Assembly (NCBI RefSeq): GCF_932526225.1
Contig: NC_064043.1
Location: 13,762,085 to 13,826,084, forward strand
DNA: 64,000 bases
DNA from: Nematostella vectensis
Lineage: Eukaryota > Cnidaria > Anthozoa > Actiniaria > Edwardsiidae
Reading direction: 5' to 3'
The notes under the pieces are model-generated. The model saw only the letters and a list, made by a program, of their open reading frames with translations, made no database searches and was not told the origin of the DNA. A program made the translations under genes and the position numbers. The stretch's first letter is position 1; each line of letters begins with the position of its first letter. Shown one piece after another: positions 1 to 10,089 of the stretch.

Positions 1-873
1 GGCTTTAGCAAGAACATGCGTGGGAACAATGTGTCTGGTGAACTTTTTGCACCAGCCGATGTGGTACTTGGTCAAACGGATGGAGGGGACTAAGTCTACT
101 AGAATTCCACCGTGGTTGATATCTAGGACGATAGTACTTCCATCGCAAAACACAGATATGCTTTCCACGCCATCTGGAAGGTTATCTTCCTCGTTTTCGA
201 TATTTTTGCTCATGTTTATGAGTGTTTTCTGTAAAGTTAGCTGTAATTTAGACCGCACCAGACTTGCTGATAGGTAGCCTTCCTCGGTAACGCAATCATC
301 CCAATTAGAACAGTCCTCAATTTGAAGCCGAACAAAGCCACCCTCTTCCGCGTAATGTACAAGCAACTCATAATTTCCATCCAAATACACTGGAATTTCA
401 AACTCAAAACAGTTCGCTTCAAGTTCCCTAATTTCGCAGTACCGAGGGTTTCGTTGCACCAATTCCGTGATTGTGAATCTTTCGTTTACGAGCTGAGCGT
501 TAATTAGTACCTTCATCGCCGCTGTGAAAGCCAACAGTTTGTTTTCTAATGCTTTTTCTCTTCCGGTTCTGACTTTGCGCTCATAGAATCGCTGTAATTC
601 AATTGAAAACGCCTCTTCCTCACTTATTTGTGGCGTATCTAAGCGCTCCAACGATTTGCTGGAGCTTAGCATACTTAGTTGAGTAGCGGAGGAGTATCTT
701 TTGCTTGATAGAAAAAGATTAGTTTCCGATAACGCTCTGCGATTCATCCTAGGTTTTCCCGCGAGAAATGAGGTTGAACGCGACTTCAGTTTTGCTAAAT
801 TTACCTTGGACTTTCGCTTCCTTGGCGAAAGCTTCTGCCGTACGTGTGAAGTACTTATATTTTCAGTCTCCAT
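1..873 (-). CDS. Mab-21/cGAS-like nucleotidyltransferase-fold protein, 3' part outside window
   Basis: The frame is open for 291 codons from the ATG at 873 to the window edge, so the carboxy-terminal part is missing. Residues 1-100 are basic and Ser-rich with no recognised domain. Residues about 110-291 follow the Mab-21 domain: an acidic pair FEFEI (E157, E159), a middle segment EEGYLSASLVRSKLQ that matches the ASGYLSARKIRSRFQ-type helix of MAB21L proteins, then ILVDLVPSI with the third acidic residue D260. Catalytic members (cGAS and cGAS-like receptors) have a Gly-Ser motif 14 residues before the first acid; here that position reads Asn-Pro (N142-P143). The fold is therefore well supported but nucleotidyl transfer is doubtful; ITPRIP-like or MAB21L-like pseudoenzymes are the alternative. 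An in-frame extension upstream of the ATG cannot be excluded. No intron is needed in the visible part. Confidence 0.75.
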   Translation of the reverse strand, partial: METENISTSHVRQKLSPRKRKSKVNLAKLKSRSTSFLAGKPRMNRRALSETNLFLSSKRYSSATQLSMLSSSKSLERLDTPQISEEEAFSIELQRFYERKVRTGREKALENKLLAFTAAMKVLINAQLVNERFTITELVQRNPRYCEIRELEANCFEFEIPVYLDGNYELLVHYAEEGGFVRLQIEDCSNWDDCVTEEGYLSASLVRSKLQLTLQKTLINMSKNIENEEDNLPDGVESISVFCDGSTIVLDINHGGILVDLVPSIRLTKYHIGWCKKFTRHIVPTHVLAKA

Positions 874-2197
874 AGCTATAATGACGAGAATCCAGTAAGT
901 TGTGTTATGTATAAGTAATTTTTGGAGTTTTACAGCGGGAGTTTGTGCGTTGACATTATTATACCACCTGCTCTGCAAGTAACCACAAGGTCACGTGACA
1001 TATACGGTTACCTCAGTAACAAGATTATGCGAAGACTGTGGATATGTTTTTTTTTTGTAGGAAGTTGCTGACAAACGCAAGGGGGGCGTTCATTAGACAT
1101 TGAAATAGAAAAGGCTGTTTCTAGCCAAAATAAGTATTAATATTTTATTTTAATAACCCACAAAGTGGGAAAAATAATTGTATTACCTTTTCATCCTTTT
1201 TTTTTTTCATGACAAAAAAACATACACAGAACGGAAATGTACAATAACAACTATAAATGTTACAAAATCGAGTCACCAGAGTGTGGGGGGTACATCCAAA
1301 CTATACGGGGAGAGGCGGAGGAGGTGATATTATTTCATTTATAACCTGAAGAAGGCAGGTATTGGGCCTGCCGAAATACCGTTCTAAAAAACATAAATCT
1401 GCGTTGTTTTCGACTTTTTCTTTTAAAGGTTTTAATATTATTTCGCCCTTTTAGGTTGTGATATTTTTTTATTATTAGTCAAGTGAGGATGAGTGTGTTT
1501 TGTCAGTGCGTAAGAGCTTGCAGTGGGGAGAATAGGGTAAATTTAAAGTGCTATAGTAAATGATATAATAATCGCCCCCTTTTTGAAGAACGCCTCCTAT
1601 CTATTATCAAACACCCCCCCTCCCCCAGGTCAGTAGAAGTCTGATAAACGCTCCCGGCGTTAATTGCATCATGTATGGTACTTAAACGTCGTCATTGTCA
1701 TCATAGGGTGTCAAAATTAGTTTTACTGCCCTGAAGAGGTCTTATTTAAGACGAAAATTTGGCAGAGTCGAATATCAGTTTTTGGTTAATTTTATTCAAG
1801 AGAGAATAGAATACACGCCTGTGATGTTCTTATCTTATTTCTTGGCCTAATAGTATGATTGCATATTGTTAAGGGAGTATAAATAATCATGCGCTTGATA
1901 CATAGCTGTCAACCGAACTTGGACTGGACAGAAATCTTGTGAAATCGGGTGAAATGTGGAAAAAACCCAAGGGAGCCAGAGAATGCGGGTGAATACTGAG
2001 AATGTATGAAAATCCTCACAAAAATTAGGCTTGTGACAAGGTCCATATTTTCGTGACAACCTCCTAAAGCGGTTGAGTTGACAGCTATGTTGATATTGTA
2101 TAAATTGTTTACAAAGTTAGACTTCTTTTTTTCTTCATTATAATTTTTTTTTTTTTTACTCTTGCGGGTCAGCGGTTTATATTGCATCACAGGCGCA
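874..2197. other. Intergenic stretch without recognisable gene
   Basis: The interval lies between the divergent starts of the Mab-21-like gene and the UBE2A gene. No open frame has family similarity. Positions 1728-1794 match one arm of the hairpin element at 33068-33267 (shared words such as GACGAAAATTTGGCAG). Positions about 1330-1440 hold a short internal palindrome around CAGGTATTGGGCCTGCC, probably another repeat end. Confidence 0.6.
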
Positions 2198-2205
2198 TGA
2201 CGTCA
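2198..2205. promoter_or_regulatory. Full palindromic CRE upstream of UBE2A
   Basis: The octamer TGACGTCA is seen 78 bases before the UBE2A start codon. It is the consensus for CREB/ATF-family binding. Position close to the start is suggestive; occupancy is not known. The same octamer occurs upstream of the ADP/ATP translocase at 17152-17159. Confidence 0.45.
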
Positions 2206-2282
2206 CACTATTGCGCGTTTCTGCTCTTAACAGGAGAATCTAGTTTCCCTTGTCTCATTTCTAAAAAGACACCAATAAAGCG

Positions 2283-5200
2283 ATGTCTACGCCGGCAAGA
2301 CGACGGCTTATGAGAGATTTTAAAAGGTATACACGTTAAACAGTATTTATTCTACCTAAACGAGAGTTTTCGAGTCTATTCATGCATTTTTTTGCCTAAA
2401 AAATACGTATTTCGACGTTGAGTTTACGTAACTCGGTAATGTTTACTTCTATTCAGGATCCAAGATGACCCTCCGGCAGGAGTTAGTGGGGCTCCAACAG
2501 AAAATAATATTATGATTTGGAATGCTGTTATATTCGGGTAGGTATCCAAGTTTCTATAGTTGTAATCCGGCCATCGTTTCGCGTTTTTAACCTTTCCTCT
2601 ACTTCTGTTTTAGACCAAACGACACACCGTTCGAAGACGGTAAGATTACAGCTAAAGCAAAGTCGTCATAGTTGTTGTATAATTCCTTGCGCGATCACGC
2701 GAAATCCTTATAGTTCAATAATTGCCAGTATACCCAGTGATTCTTATAGTGTTATTATCTTTTTTTTCTTGTAGGAACGTTCAAGTTACAAATGATTTTT
2801 ACAGAGGAATATCCAAACAAACCTCCGTCTGTTCGTTTCTTGTCTAAAATGTTTCACCCAAATGGTGAGTAAGTTCTTATCTGCAGCATTCCTTTTTATT
2901 TATTCACACAATGTATTTCCTATTATCGGGAAAATGCTACTTATTGAAAAATTATGGTTGTCCAAATCTAAACCACGTATGATTACTCGGGACGAAACAT
3001 TTTATTTTCCTGTTTTATCCTCTGTTGATAAGGCTTCCGGTTTTATCCCAACACAATTTCATTTGTGAAATCGAAATTGCTGAGTCATGAGAGCCATTTC
3101 TTGTAATTGTAAGTCTTCCATGTTATATATACACATTTAAAATGTATTATTGCTAAAATTCCTAACAATTCGCACTTCTCTGCAGTCTCACCAACTCAAG
3201 TTTGCTTGAGTTGGTGAGACTGTGGAAAATTGGGAAAGAGGAGAAGTGGAAACTGGAATGAGTTAGTCAGATGAACCAAATCAATTTTTGTTTTGATTGG
3301 TTGCTAGCTCATATATTAACATTTTGTATAACACAAATTACCGTCAAACAACTGTATCCAATTTGCTTAAACCATAAGTTACAGTCATCCATGATCATGT
3401 ATACATTTGGAGATGGTGCGACAGGAGAGCATCCACAGCAGATATTTAATGCAGTAACAAGTCACCCTACAACCTAACATCCTAAGGACAAAGGGATTCA
3501 CATTCCCTAGGGTTTTCCTTCTACACCCATGAAATCCCAAGCTCAACCAGCACAGTTTCAAACTCCTTCTGCAATAATGTACTATCATGTCATCCAATGG
3601 TCTGAATTGGAACATGATGTCTGCAACATTGTGCTATCATGTCATTCAATGGTCTGACTTGGAACATAATGCCTGCAACACTGTGCTATTATTTGAATTG
3701 TTGACGCTGAGCAAGCATTATCTTGACCCTTCCCCCTAAAATAATTGGGTTTTATGATGGCACAGAGTCGGTGTACAGAAAAATGTGCAAGCCTGCAAAG
3801 ATATCTGGTGCATGTGCTGTTGTGGACTCTATTCTGTTGTAATTATTAAGTTTGCTAACAGGTTATGATGCCTTTGATTTTTTTTTTAACATGTTGTTTT
3901 ATTTTCAGTTTATGCGGATGGTGGCATCTGTTTAGATATTTTACAAAACAGATGGAGTCCCACTTATGATGTATCTGCTATCCTAACATCTATACAGGTT
4001 TGTGTAGAAGCTGTAGACATACAAGGCATAGCAGAACCGTAGCAGGCCACGTAAGATTGGGGGGCACAATACAGAAACAGTTAGAAAATATTGCGGGACA
4101 CAGCCACGCCCTTACTGGTCATTTGCTTATAATTTTTATAAATATTGGGGGGGGCACATGCCCCCAGCGCCCTACCCCATGCTACCGCCATGCATGGGGA
4201 CAGGGAAATTAAATCAACTGAGGGTGAAGAGGGCTTTCTAAAAGCGGAGCACATTAGTTTTGCTGTTTCAAAAATAGCCTTTCAAAGCCATAAAATGCTT
4301 TTCTTTTCTAAACCCAAACCTCCTAATCATCTAACCATCTTTCTCAGAACTTTGTCCTGGTGACCATGTCAACATGTGTCATCATTATCGAAATTTGCAT
4401 GGAGTATTTTCATCATAACTAAAAACTTCTCTGGAACACCTTTCAAATTTCTCTTCCTTTCCTACTGTTGTCAGCTACTGTACAGGATAACTCCTCGATT
4501 TATTTGTAATTATCATTAGCATCATGAAAAATACATTGCTAATTAAGCTATAATGTCAACATTAATGGCTTTACACCTTTTGCAACTGTATGTAGAATGC
4601 CAGGTTACCAGTTCTGTCATCTACATAGCCATTCGACAGGGCTAGTACTTTGTGGATATCATAAGCATTCTCACATTTGAGACGATCTATCAATCAAGTT
4701 CCTAACATCAACCTACATGAAGTGTATTGCTAAACAAATCTCAACATGCTCCAGCTCCTCAAACCATAATAACTTTTAGCAAAGATCTGTGCTGGAGAGT
4801 AATTTTCCATCAATATTTACAAGGCTCTTCTGTTGAAGACGCTTGCAGAGCACTCTTTGTTGGCATACATACCATAAAAGCCATCTGAACACAGGGACGT
4901 CAAGAGTTGTGCACAGGGGAAGATGAATAATCTGATAATAAGGCTGATAATCGAGCGACACATGGTGGAAATACTAACTTCTTTGCCGGTCAACTGTGTA
5001 GACACAAGGCACACTCATCAAGATATAATTAATGTTTGGTTTTTAACATATGTCTCAAAATTACAGTTATGAGCATCTTTTGGCAATACCAAATAAACAT
5101 ATTTTCAGGCCCAGAACGAAACCATTCTGATTAAAAATCAACATAACATGCTCACAGCTAAGCAATTGCCATCTGTGTCCCTGTGTTAAAGCGTTTTCTG

Positions 5201-5790
5201 GTATGGTATATGAATGATTTCTCAACAAAGAGTGAGATGAGTCTAGTAACTATTAATGGAAAATCAATCTCCGGTGCAGATCTTCGATAAAATCTTTCAT
5301 GGTTTGAGCTGCTGGATCATGTCAAGATAGTTCTTTAGCAATATACTTTATGTAGTGTGATGTTAGGAAATCTTTGAGAGATTGAGAGATGGTTTTTAAT
5401 TTGAGAATGCTTATGACATCCACAAAGTTCTAGCCTTGTCGAATGACAGAATTGGAAACCCAGAATTCCGTATACATTTGAAAATTGGTGTAATGGCTTT
5501 GTAAAAGGGCTGTTTTGAAAATGATGTACACTACTAACGAGATATTCTTGCCATGTTAACCCTGTACAGGCTAAATGTGCTCAGGAATTAGAATCAAAGA
5601 GGCCAAGCACTTCAATGAGATGTTCCTAATCCAAACTAAATTTTTCTTATTTTGGTTTCAGTCCCTATTAGACGAGCCAAACCCCAACAGTCCGGCAAAC
5701 AGCTTGGCCGCACAACTTTACCAGGAAAATAGAAGAGAGTACGAAAAGAAAGTTAGTGCTATAGTGGAAACAAGTTGGATGAATGACTGA
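2283..5790 (+). CDS. UBE2A: Ubiquitin-conjugating enzyme E2 A/B (RAD6), complete
   Basis: Six exons join in frame: 2283-2326, 2457-2537, 2614-2639, 2775-2864, 3909-3997, 5662-5790, giving 459 bases and 152 residues, the same length as vertebrate UBE2A. All introns are GT-AG. The product starts [15 protein letters not shown] and shows the E2 core: the FHPN segment at the exon 4-5 junction and the active-site Cys88 in [12 protein letters not shown], ending in [11 protein letters not shown]6-type E2 enzymes accept ubiquitin from E1 and, with RING E3 ligases such as RAD18 or BRE1/RNF20, ubiquitinate PCNA and histone H2B in the nucleus. The carboxy end lacks the long acidic tail of yeast Rad6, as in animals. 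Intron 4 carries a perfect hairpin and a small tandem repeat; intron 5 carries a large foldback element. UBE2A and UBE2B cannot be told apart because the duplication is vertebrate. Confidence 0.96.
3183..3222. repeat. Perfect 18-bp-stem inverted repeat in UBE2A intron 4
   Basis: The arms 3183-3200 and 3205-3222 (CAGTCTCACCAACTCAAG and its exact complement) are separated by TTTG. The perfect stem of 18 base pairs with a four-base loop is too good to be chance. It is probably the centre of a small hairpin element; a short-hairpin RNA is possible but the stem is shorter than usual for a microRNA precursor. Confidence 0.6.
3582..3690. repeat. Two-copy tandem repeat, about 52 bp
   Basis: The word CTATCATGTCAT and the following sequence through GCAACA recur with a 52-base offset inside UBE2A intron 4. 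The copies differ at a few positions. Confidence 0.55.
4569..5505. mobile_element. Foldback (long imperfect inverted repeat) element in UBE2A intron 5
   Basis: The left part from about 4569 (GGCTTTACACC) and the reverse complement of the right part ending about 5505 align over several hundred bases: for example CTTTGTGGATATCATAAGCATTCTCA on the left matches CTTTGTGGATGTCATAAGCATTCTCA read from the right arm, and AGGTTACCAGTTCTGTCAT matches a similar word on the right. The arms are diverged and meet near 5080-5110, so almost the entire element is hairpin. No protein is encoded. This is a non-autonomous foldback element or two head-to-head copies of one repeat. Confidence 0.65.
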
Positions 5791-6322
5791 TACTGCTGTT
5801 ACGGCTCTACTGAGCACCTCTGCACTTGCAGATTCCTGTTCTGCTTAGCCAATTCCCCTCTAGATTTTCTTTCTAATTTTTTTCCCTCAGCCATTACAGA
5901 AAGTTTGGTGTGGTACTCTGTTGCTGTTTGGTCACTATTCGCATATTCAAAGGCTTATTCTTCTTACAGTATGTCATGGCATAAGTTGAGCAGATATCAA
6001 TTATAACAAACAAAAGTCCCATATTTCAAACAAAATTCTCATATTTTATCATTACCTTTATTACAACTTGTCACTTAAATACAACTTGCCACTGTCAATA
6101 TTTCAGTACTGGGTTGTTTCTGTGATATTTTCAGCAGTAAACTGTTTTGTAATGGCCAATTTTGGTTCTCTTAACTTAAGAGAATGCTGTACAAAATAAT
6201 TTGTTATAAATTTATTGTTGGGTGTATAGTGTAGTGCGTTAGATTGTCAAGAATCTTTGTTGGGTTTCTATATTCTGGCATGGCAAATGTAAATACAATT
6301 AGGCACAGTGTTTAGACTGTCA

Positions 6323-6328
6323 AATAAA
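6323..6328 (+). terminator. Probable polyadenylation signal of UBE2A
   Basis: AATAAA lies 533 bases after the UBE2A stop codon. No gene is seen between the stop and this signal, which makes a 3' untranslated region of about 0.55 kb reasonable. Confidence 0.45.
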
Positions 6329-6339
6329 TATTAATTATT

Positions 6340-7357
6340 GACTTGTAATGTGTCTGGAATTTTCATTTTTCCCATTTTTGGGGTTTCAAAGTATGGCCCA
6401 AAATTTGTGGAAATCATTAAATAATATTCTCATGGACCCCAAACGTGTATTGTTTTGTTCACAGTAATAGAAAGCTTCAGCAAGTCAATTGGGAGGGCAT
6501 GCACACTTATGAATTGCTGAAAACGGTCTGTGATGGCAAATCTAGAACGACATTTTCCCTATTTTCATGTCCTATGCATGTGGTCACTTCAGTCAATGTT
6601 TTTTTTGGAACATACAAGTGTGCGTTAAGCTTTCTAATATTTGTGCAAAGTGCCTTTCTTGAATTTTAATACTATTAACTTCAGCAAATAAGGGAGAACC
6701 TCAGGCAACCACTTCCAAAAATTGTGTACCAAAATAACTTTTATAGTTTTATCTAGCTTTAGGATATAGCTTGACTACTGACATCTATACCTATAAAAAG
6801 ACACCAAAACAGCAGGCTTAACTTTTCTGGTACAAGAATTTTAATGCCTATTGATAAAAAAACTGCTCATGGTTCCTACAGCTGAACAACCCTTTTAAAA
6901 CCTACAATTTAATACCATTGTGAACTTGCACAAATAAAACACTTTGTCAGCAAGAGCCTGAAAAATCACTCAAAGCATACTCTTAGCTATAGATTTAAAA
7001 CTCCTATCTGGAATTTGTGAAAAATTAGACTTTAGGGAGTGTTCATTAATTACATCGAGGGGGGGGGGGATGGAAGATTTTTACTCAAGACACCTTAAAA
7101 TTTTAGAGCCCCCCTTTCATTGTAAACATGAAAAAAAACCCAAAATTGTCTTTCTTTTTCCCTTAGAGGACCTTTTTTTTAAAGAGCCCCCCCCTTTTGG
7201 TGGTTTAAAATTTTTGGACCCCCCCTCAATATCTTCCCTCCCCCCCCCCCCCCCCCCCCTCGGTGTATTTAATTAACACTTCCTTAAGACCATTATCAAT
7301 TTCCCAAATTGAAGACCTTTTTAAGGCCTTGAGAGTGTGAAATAAATTTAAACCATG
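6340..7357. other. Convergent intergenic region with a small inverted-repeat element
   Basis: This interval separates the converging UBE2A and SLC25A43-type genes and also holds the undefined 3' untranslated region of the latter. From 6340 to 7030 nothing is recognised. Positions about 7033-7286 form a small element whose ends are complementary (left GTGTTCATTAATTACATCGAG plus a G run; right a C run plus CTCGGTGTATTTAATTAACAC). Confidence 0.5.
7033..7286. mobile_element. MITE-like element with G/C-run terminal inverted repeats
   Basis: The approximately 30-bp ends are inverted complements, each passing into a homopolymer (G on the left, C on the right). The interior is composed of C-rich blocks. 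Similar G-run ends occur at 10821 (GGGAGCGGTCATTTATTACT followed by a G run), which suggests one family present at least twice in the window. Confidence 0.5.
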
Positions 7358-10089
7358 TTATCTGTCCTTAGCTGGCAGACTGTGGTATCTAAGCTCATGG
7401 GGTGCCATGTTCTGGTCGATTCCTGGCTTGGGCGTGTCTGTCCAAGGGGACTCCGTGTACCCATTGTGATATAGGAATAATCTTCTCATATACTCATAGG
7501 TTAGAAACACTATCCCTGCATTCGGGACCACCTTAAACAGGTAACACCCACAGTTAGTGCAATGGTGGGAGTGATCATGGGGGCAGCACCTACCCTAATA
7601 ATTATGCCTTGATTTAAAGTAATATACTAGGATCACCAGCTTACCAACAAAATTCATTCTAGTTTTACCAGACCCAGCACCTTCTAGAGATTAATAACAC
7701 CTAAACAATGTTAGACTAGATCCATGTGGGATGGTGTTTCCCTGGTGATCATATCCCATGGCAACTATTGGAATTTAGTGCTTGTTACCCCTCAAACTTT
7801 AATGACTGGTAAAAGCCCGCCTATGAAGATCAACAGGACATGTACGGCAATGCGCTGCAACAGCCTATAGTACTTAACTGTGTTGGGTTATTGGGAGATA
7901 TTTTTTAGAGATGGGAAGCAATGATACAATTGTTGTGTAAACATTGTTGTATACAAGATTGGTTGAAGCCTCTGATGTTTGTCAATCACAACACCCAGTA
8001 CATAAATGCTAGTGTGGTTGATTATGTTCCATAGCGTTACAATACCTTTAACAAGTGAGCCATAAGGCCTCGCCACAATCCAGTGAACCCATTCACACAT
8101 ACAGTCTGAACAAAGCAGCTACTCATGCTGACGAATTCAACATCTACCCCACCTCCCTTAGGGAGAAAAGTGCTCTTTGCCTGTGGAAATAGATATGAAT
8201 CAAGGGCATGGCAGTTCTATTATCCCAATAGGGGGGGTAGGGGCATAGACAAAGGTCGACTGATGGGTGGGGTGGGTGGGCTGCACAGTGGTTGGGGGGA
8301 GGGAGATACACAGACACCCCTTAATTTACATATTCATATCCACCTTCAATGAATTTTTTAACAACTCCTAAGTTCATGGTCCCTAACTAACCTGCATTTT
8401 CTTTCTTATTGTATCAAAGGGATGGGAAAGTGTCTGAAAAAAGAACAGAAGAAATTCATATGAGAATTATTACAGCCAAATTCGTTGTTGTGTGACCTTG
8501 ATGAATCCAAAATCCATGTCTCGTTTGGGAATAGCGCGTAGTCAAACACAAACTTGGCGGCTGTTGGTCTGGTTTTGATTGTTTGGTTTGATTGACTACG
8601 CGCTATTCCCAAACGAAGAAAGAAATTTTGGAATAACAAATTTGGCTGTAACTTTATTGAATTGTCAATTAAGTAATGCCTGGAAGGTGTTTATGGAACA
8701 AACATTTAACCTTTAATTGGGGGGGGGGGGGGGGGGCTTTTTGGAAAAAAAATTAATAAATGCCCTTTGGGTCTGAAACATTTCCTGGTCTTAAGGCCCA
8801 GTGGATGCTCATGATTAGGACTCTTTACACTGTGATTTGTTAACCAAGAACACCATTAAGATTTAGTTGGGAACTTTCGTCTACTCTAATGGGGGGTTGT
8901 TGATAAAAACGCAGGATACTTAGCCCTTTGAGGTCAGCATACAGTATGAGGGGAGCACTTTCTTGAAACAGGCCTGTTTTTATGCAAATCCACAATTACA
9001 CATCTTTCAACAACCTTCACAGCTTCCTATGCATTGAGCAGTGCCTAGCAGAATGAATTTCCAGAATTCCTCACCAGTTTCATCACAGGGTCTATTACTT
9101 ACATGTGCAAATGCTCCTGCAACACAACCATTGACAAACATGCAGATAGGTGTGGCAGATGGCTCTGTTCTTGTGCTATCCACTTTGTCCAGGATCTGGT
9201 ATGCCAGGAATGAACCACCAGCAAATGGGAACAAGCCTTGAACAAAAAATGAAATAAGGTGTTTTTGCTCTCGCTCCTGATCACCGAACGGAACATGTTT
9301 TCCGCGATGATAACACCGAGTACTGCCTGCAAGCAGGCTAAAAATTATTGAGAGGGTTAAAACTTGAAGAGTCAGCAAGTCACCTGGTGGGCAGCCTACT
9401 CACCTAAAAATGACGGAGTCACTCCCTTATAGAGAGCAAGGATGCCCTCCTCCCTTAGAATTGTCTTGAGTGCATGTCGCATCCCCTTATAGTGAGCGTT
9501 GCTTTTGTTGACATGCTGAACTGTCAGTCTTGTTTTGATCACCTCGCATGGATATACTGTTACCATGGCGATAAGGGTACTACTAGTACCTGCTAGCATG
9601 GACCCTGAATCAGAGAGTTCCCCATTGTGAGGGTCTTCAAGGGATGCCTACAAGAGGTCAAAACACTTTTGACATAAAGTATCTTAGGATAACCAGCATT
9701 TTAATAATAAAGACTTTTACAAACGACAAGCAGAAGGGTGAATAGTGTAAAGCTTTGAATCAGCATCATAAAAACGTAAAAGTGTCGAGGTCACGGTTGA
9801 TTTCACTCACCACGATGCGGTTAAATGCAGCATACTGCACAGCACTGTACGGAAAAAGCCGTATACACGACACTCCATTTCCTTTCCAAAAAGCCTTGAT
9901 TCCCTCGCGTTTGTAGACACTGGCAAAAGTTCTAATGAGACCTGGCTTTGCCTCCTGTGTTCCAACTTGTGCAAGAACTTTAACAACTTCGAGAGGTGAC
10001 GTGAGACTTCTTGCCAAAACAGCTGAAGTCCCACCACAAAGAAAGCTCTGGAACCACGTAATTCGTGCATCAAATGCAGTATTCACCAT
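7358..10089 (-). CDS. SLC25A43: Mitochondrial carrier, SLC25A43 type, complete
   Basis: Six exons read on the minus strand join in frame: 9811-10089, 9404-9647, 9103-9236, 8392-8433, 8046-8180, 7358-7531, for 335 residues (human SLC25A43 has 341). All junctions are GT-AG and phases agree. The three carrier repeats each show the P-x-[DE]-x-x-[KR] signature: SPLEVVKVLAQVG, YPCEVIKTRL and HPFDTIRKKMQ, the last being on a 42-base microexon. The carboxy end (FLYHNGYTESPW...GIDQNMAPHELR) matches the diagnostic tail of SLC25A43 rather than other carriers, as does LWRGLMAHLLK followed by VVPNAGIVF. The protein is expected in the inner mitochondrial membrane with six helices; the transported substrate of this subfamily is not established. 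The start at 10089 was chosen because MVNTAFDARITWFQSFLCGG aligns with the family amino end; an in-frame ATG at 10257 would add 56 unrelated residues. A MITE sits in the intron between the third and fourth exons. Confidence 0.92.
8469..8653. mobile_element. MITE-like inverted repeat in SLC25A43-type intron
   Basis: The outer ends TTACAGCCAAATT and AATTTGGCTGTAA are complementary, and a perfect 25-bp inner stem joins 8521-8545 to 8592-8616 (TCGTTTGGGAATAGCGCGTA and complement). The element is about 185 bp and encodes nothing. Confidence 0.7.

Noticed and set aside
7888-8100. 70-codon minus-strand frame
   Set aside because: It reads the exon at 8046-8180 in the wrong frame and continues into intron.
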